Origin: Rhodococcus pyridinivorans | GTDB lineage: Bacteria > Actinomycetota > Actinomycetes > Mycobacteriales > Mycobacteriaceae | Reading direction: 5' to 3' | DNA length: 64,000 bases | Assembly: GCF_900105195.1 (NCBI RefSeq) | Contig: NZ_FNRX01000002.1 | Span: 1,860,001 to 1,924,000 of the forward strand | Shown: positions 61,634-64,000 of the stretch, in pieces | Numbering within the stretch: position 1 is the first letter of the stretch | Layout: every line of letters starts with the position of its first letter | The notes under the pieces: generated by a model | Told to the model about the DNA's origin: nothing | The model's input: only the letters and a program-made list of their open reading frames with translations | Databases searched by the model: none | Translations under genes and position numbers: made by a program

Positions 61634-62050
61634 ATGTTGATCCCCCGGCGGGTCAAACACCGCAAGCAGCACCATCCGAGCCGTACGGGTGCCGCCAAGG
61701 GCGGAACCCAGGTGGCCTTCGGTGACTACGGCATCCAGGCTCTCGAGCCGGCCTACATCACCAACCGGCAGATCGAGTCCGCTCGTATCGCCATGACCCG
61801 GCACATCAAGCGTGGCGGCAAGATCTGGATCAACATCTTCCCGGATCGCCCCCTCACCAAGAAGCCTGCCGAGACCCGCATGGGTTCCGGTAAGGGTTCG
61901 CCGGAGTGGTGGGTCGCGAACGTCAAGCCCGGTCGCGTGCTGTTCGAGATGAGCTACCCCAACGAGGAGATTGCGCGCGAGGCTCTGCGTCGCGCGATGC
62001 ACAAGCTCCCCTGCAAGTGCCGCATCGTGACGAGGGAGGAGCAGTTCTGA
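61634..62050 (+). CDS. rplP: 50S ribosomal protein L16
   Basis: 138 aa, at the A-tRNA binding region of the 50S subunit. Begins [15 protein letters not shown] and carries the conserved [21 protein letters not shown] 61634 lies 4 nt after the rpsC stop; the frame extends upstream within rpsC without similarity, so that extension is rejected. Confidence 0.98.
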   Translation: MLIPRRVKHRKQHHPSRTGAAKGGTQVAFGDYGIQALEPAYITNRQIESARIAMTRHIKRGGKIWINIFPDRPLTKKPAETRMGSGKGSPEWWVANVKPGRVLFEMSYPNEEIAREALRRAMHKLPCKCRIVTREEQF

Positions 62051-62286
62051 TGGCTACCGGTACCCCCGCCGCGGAACTCCGCGAGCTGAGCGACGAAGAG
62101 CTGACCGACAAGCTCCGCGAAGCCAAGGAAGAGCTGTTCAACCTCCGCTTCCAGATGGCCACCGGCCAGCTGGACAACAACCGTCGGCTCCGCGTGGTGC
62201 GCAACGAGATCGCCCGTATCTACACGGTGCTGCGCGAGCGCGAGCTCGGACTGGCCACCGGCCCGAATGCGGGTGACGTGGCATGA
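62050..62286 (+). CDS. rpmC: 50S ribosomal protein L29
   Basis: 78 aa two-helix protein at the tunnel exit. Shows [20 protein letters not shown] and [16 protein letters not shown]. Its ATG shares one base with the rplP stop (TGATG), and its own stop overlaps rpsQ. Confidence 0.98.
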   Translation: MATGTPAAELRELSDEELTDKLREAKEELFNLRFQMATGQLDNNRRLRVVRNEIARIYTVLRERELGLATGPNAGDVA

Positions 62287-62567
62287 GTGAGGAAAAGGCA
62301 GTGAGCAACCAGGAACAGCGCGCGAGCCGTAAGGTCCGCATCGGTTACGTCGTCTCGGACAAGATGGAGAAGACCATCGTCGTCGAGCTCGAGGACCGGG
62401 TGAAGCACCCGCTGTACGGCAAGATCATCCGCCGTACGACCAAGGTGAAGGCGCACGACGAGAACGGTCTGGCCGGCATCGGCGACCGCGTGCAGCTGAT
62501 GGAGACCCGTCCGCTGTCCGCGTCGAAGCGCTGGCGTCTGGTCGAGGTGCTCGAGAAGGCCAAGTAA
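62283..62567 (+). CDS. rpsQ: 30S ribosomal protein S17
   Basis: 94 aa, primary 16S rRNA binder. Core [18 protein letters not shown] and [14 protein letters not shown] are intact. ATG 62283 overlaps the rpmC stop (ATGA). Last gene before the hairpin at 62601, so it probably ends the first transcription unit. Confidence 0.97.
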   Translation: MSEEKAVSNQEQRASRKVRIGYVVSDKMEKTIVVELEDRVKHPLYGKIIRRTTKVKAHDENGLAGIGDRVQLMETRPLSASKRWRLVEVLEKAK

Positions 62568-62600
62568 GGCCTCCTCGTCCTCGACAGGACCGAGAACATG

Positions 62601-62639
62601 CAGCACCCCACCACCCGCACCGCGGGCGGTGGGGTGCTG
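62601..62639 (+). terminator. Strong hairpin after rpsQ
   Basis: A 12-bp perfect stem CAGCACCCCACC / GGTGGGGTGCTG, continued inside by CCCGC / GCGGG. It lies 33 nt after the rpsQ stop. No T tract follows, but stability and position make it the most convincing terminator in the window. Confidence 0.75.
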
Positions 62640-62738
62640 TGCGTCGGGTAGTAGGTGCAGCCCTCGCGTGGGGGAGCGGTGGACGTCGCTGCGACACGCC
62701 CGGTTCCGGGGTGGGGAGTGACATCACAATTCGCGAAT

Positions 62739-62768
62739 TTGCCCTGCGTACGGTATATGGCCTACTCT
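62739..62768 (+). promoter_or_regulatory. Candidate promoter for rplN-rplX-rplE
   Basis: -35 TTGCCC (62739-62744), 18-nt spacer, -10 TACTCT (62763-62768), about 120 nt before rplN in an AT-richer stretch. Together with the upstream hairpin it suggests a separate second unit. The rest of the 320-bp gap (62568-62887) holds no gene I can support. Confidence 0.4.
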
Positions 62769-62887
62769 GGACGGGTTGCTTACGGGACCCCGTGTGTGAT
62801 TCGCGCGTGCGCCGCAGGCAACCGACGACCGCGTACGTCCAGGTCGGAAATCTGACGTACACACCAATCCAGGTCAAGGAGAAGTAA

Positions 62888-63256
62888 GTGATCCAGCAGG
62901 AGTCGCGACTGCGCGTCGCCGACAACACGGGTGCCAAGGAGATCCTCTGCATCCGCGTTCTCGGTGGCTCGTCCCGTCGCTACGCCGGAATCGGTGACGT
63001 CATCGTCGCCACCGTCAAGGACGCGATCCCCGGCGGCAACGTCAAGCGTGGCGATGTCGTCAAGGCCGTGATCGTGCGCACCGCCAAGGAGCGCCGCCGT
63101 CCGGACGGTTCCTACATCAAGTTCGACGAGAACGCTGCCGTCATCATCAAGGGCGACAACGATCCTCGCGGCACCCGCATCTTCGGACCCGTCGGTCGCG
63201 AGCTCCGCGACAAGCGGTTCATGAAGATCGTCTCGCTCGCTCCGGAGGTGCTGTGA
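62888..63256 (+). CDS. rplN: 50S ribosomal protein L14
   Basis: 122 aa, forms an intersubunit bridge. Begins [20 protein letters not shown], the family signature. GTG 62888 follows AAGGAG. The stop overlaps the rplX start. Confidence 0.98.
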   Translation: MIQQESRLRVADNTGAKEILCIRVLGGSSRRYAGIGDVIVATVKDAIPGGNVKRGDVVKAVIVRTAKERRRPDGSYIKFDENAAVIIKGDNDPRGTRIFGPVGRELRDKRFMKIVSLAPEVL

Positions 63257-63573
63257 TGAAGGTGCACAAGGGTGACACCGTGCTCGTCATCTCGGGCAAG
63301 GACAAGGGTGCCAAGGGCAAGGTCATCGCGGCCTACCCGGCGACCGGCAAGGTCCTCGTCGAGGGCGTGAACCGTATCAAGAAGCACACCGCCGTCTCTG
63401 CGAACGAGCGTGGCGCCTCCTCCGGCGGCATCGTGACGCAGGAGGCCCCGATCCACGTTTCCAACGTTGCGGTCGTCGACTCGGACGGAAACCCCACCCG
63501 CGTGGGCTACCGCACCGATGAGGAAACCGGCAAGCGCGTTCGGATTTCCCGGAAGAACGGGAAGGACCTCTGA
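63256..63573 (+). CDS. rplX: 50S ribosomal protein L24
   Basis: 105 aa assembly initiator of the 50S subunit with the KOW motif ([19 protein letters not shown]). ATG 63256 (MKVHKG) shares a base with the rplN stop and gives the canonical N-terminus; the GTG at 63253 would add one residue. Confidence 0.97.
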   Translation: MKVHKGDTVLVISGKDKGAKGKVIAAYPATGKVLVEGVNRIKKHTAVSANERGASSGGIVTQEAPIHVSNVAVVDSDGNPTRVGYRTDEETGKRVRISRKNGKDL

Positions 63574-63574
63574 C

Positions 63575-64000
63575 ATGACTTCCACCGAGAACAAGACCCA
63601 GCCGCGCCTGAAGGCCCGCTACCGCGCCGAGATCAAGGACGCGCTGAACGCGGAGTTCGACTACGCGAACGTCATGCAGATCCCCGGCGTCGTGAAGGTC
63701 GTCGTCAACATGGGTGTCGGCGACGCCGCCCGCGACGCGAAGCTCATCAACGGAGCCGTCAACGACCTCGCGCTCATCACCGGTCAGAAGCCGGAGATCC
63801 GTAAGGCCCGCAAGTCCATCGCACAGTTCAAGCTGCGCGAGGGCATGCCGATCGGTGCGCGCGTCACGCTGCGCGGCGACCGCATGTGGGAGTTCCTGGA
63901 CCGTCTCGTGTCCATCGCGCTTCCCCGTATCCGGGACTTCCGCGGCCTCAACGGCAACCAGTTCGACGGCAACGGCAACTACACGTTCGGCCTGAACGAG
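63575..64000 (+). CDS. rplE: 50S ribosomal protein L5, 3'-truncated by the window edge
   Basis: First 142 residues of L5, which binds 5S rRNA in the central protuberance. [39 protein letters not shown] and RIRDFRGLN are conserved. It starts 1 nt after the rplX stop; about 45 residues lie beyond the window. Confidence 0.97.
   Translation, partial: MTSTENKTQPRLKARYRAEIKDALNAEFDYANVMQIPGVVKVVVNMGVGDAARDAKLINGAVNDLALITGQKPEIRKARKSIAQFKLREGMPIGARVTLRGDRMWEFLDRLVSIALPRIRDFRGLNGNQFDGNGNYTFGLNE

Noticed and set aside
62639..62887. Small open frame (82 codons) before rplN
   Set aside because: No homology or ribosome-binding site; overlaps the terminator hairpin and candidate promoter.

Overview
The window looks like the chromosome of a high-GC, mycolic-acid-containing actinobacterium, most probably Rhodococcus or a close Nocardiaceae relative. 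The reasons are the S10 ribosomal operon in actinobacterial order, an antigen-85-type mycolyltransferase, Tat and Sec exported hydrolases, and frequent GTG starts. The assignment is an inference from gene content, not a database match.

Positions 1-47573 are five co-oriented giant non-ribosomal peptide synthetase (NRPS) genes. NRPS-1 enters from beyond the left edge: (A)-T-C-A-T-C-A-T-E-C-A*. NRPS-2 is A-T-C-A-T-C-A*. NRPS-3 and NRPS-4 are each A-T-C-A-T-TE. NRPS-5 is A-T-C-A-T-C-A-T-C-A-T-E*-C-A-T-TE. A* is a shrunken adenylation-domain remnant without the ATP loop, and E* is an epimerase domain without its catalytic residues. Joining NRPS-1, -2 and -3 across the two C-A* / A-T junctions gives a collinear line of at least seven modules ending in a thioesterase. 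NRPS-4 (two modules) and NRPS-5 (five modules) each start with A-T and end in their own thioesterase, so the locus may make up to three peptides. Two long exact repeats, one covering a whole A-T unit (1879 bp), show recent exchange or conversion of adenylation domains. One A domain reads as threonine-specific; most of the others have no confident substrate.

Positions 47704-48771 encode a secreted mycolyltransferase. Positions 48834-50707 are a nested mobile-element relic: an IS30-type transposase pseudogene interrupted by a decayed group II intron that still has a well-formed domain V. Next, on the minus strand, come a secreted lipase (50745-51800) and a DrrABC-like ABC exporter operon (51901-54711). 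The exporter is the only transporter in view and a plausible export route for the peptides. Then follow a fragment of a GntR/FCD regulator (54862-55029) and a Tat-exported amidase (55150-56799).

From 57284 to the right edge is the S10 ribosomal operon: rpsJ-rplC-rplD-rplW-rplB-rpsS-rplV-rpsC-rplP-rpmC-rpsQ, mostly with overlapping start and stop codons. A strong hairpin and a candidate promoter separate it from rplN-rplX-rplE, which runs off the right edge. No tRNA, rRNA or CRISPR array was seen.
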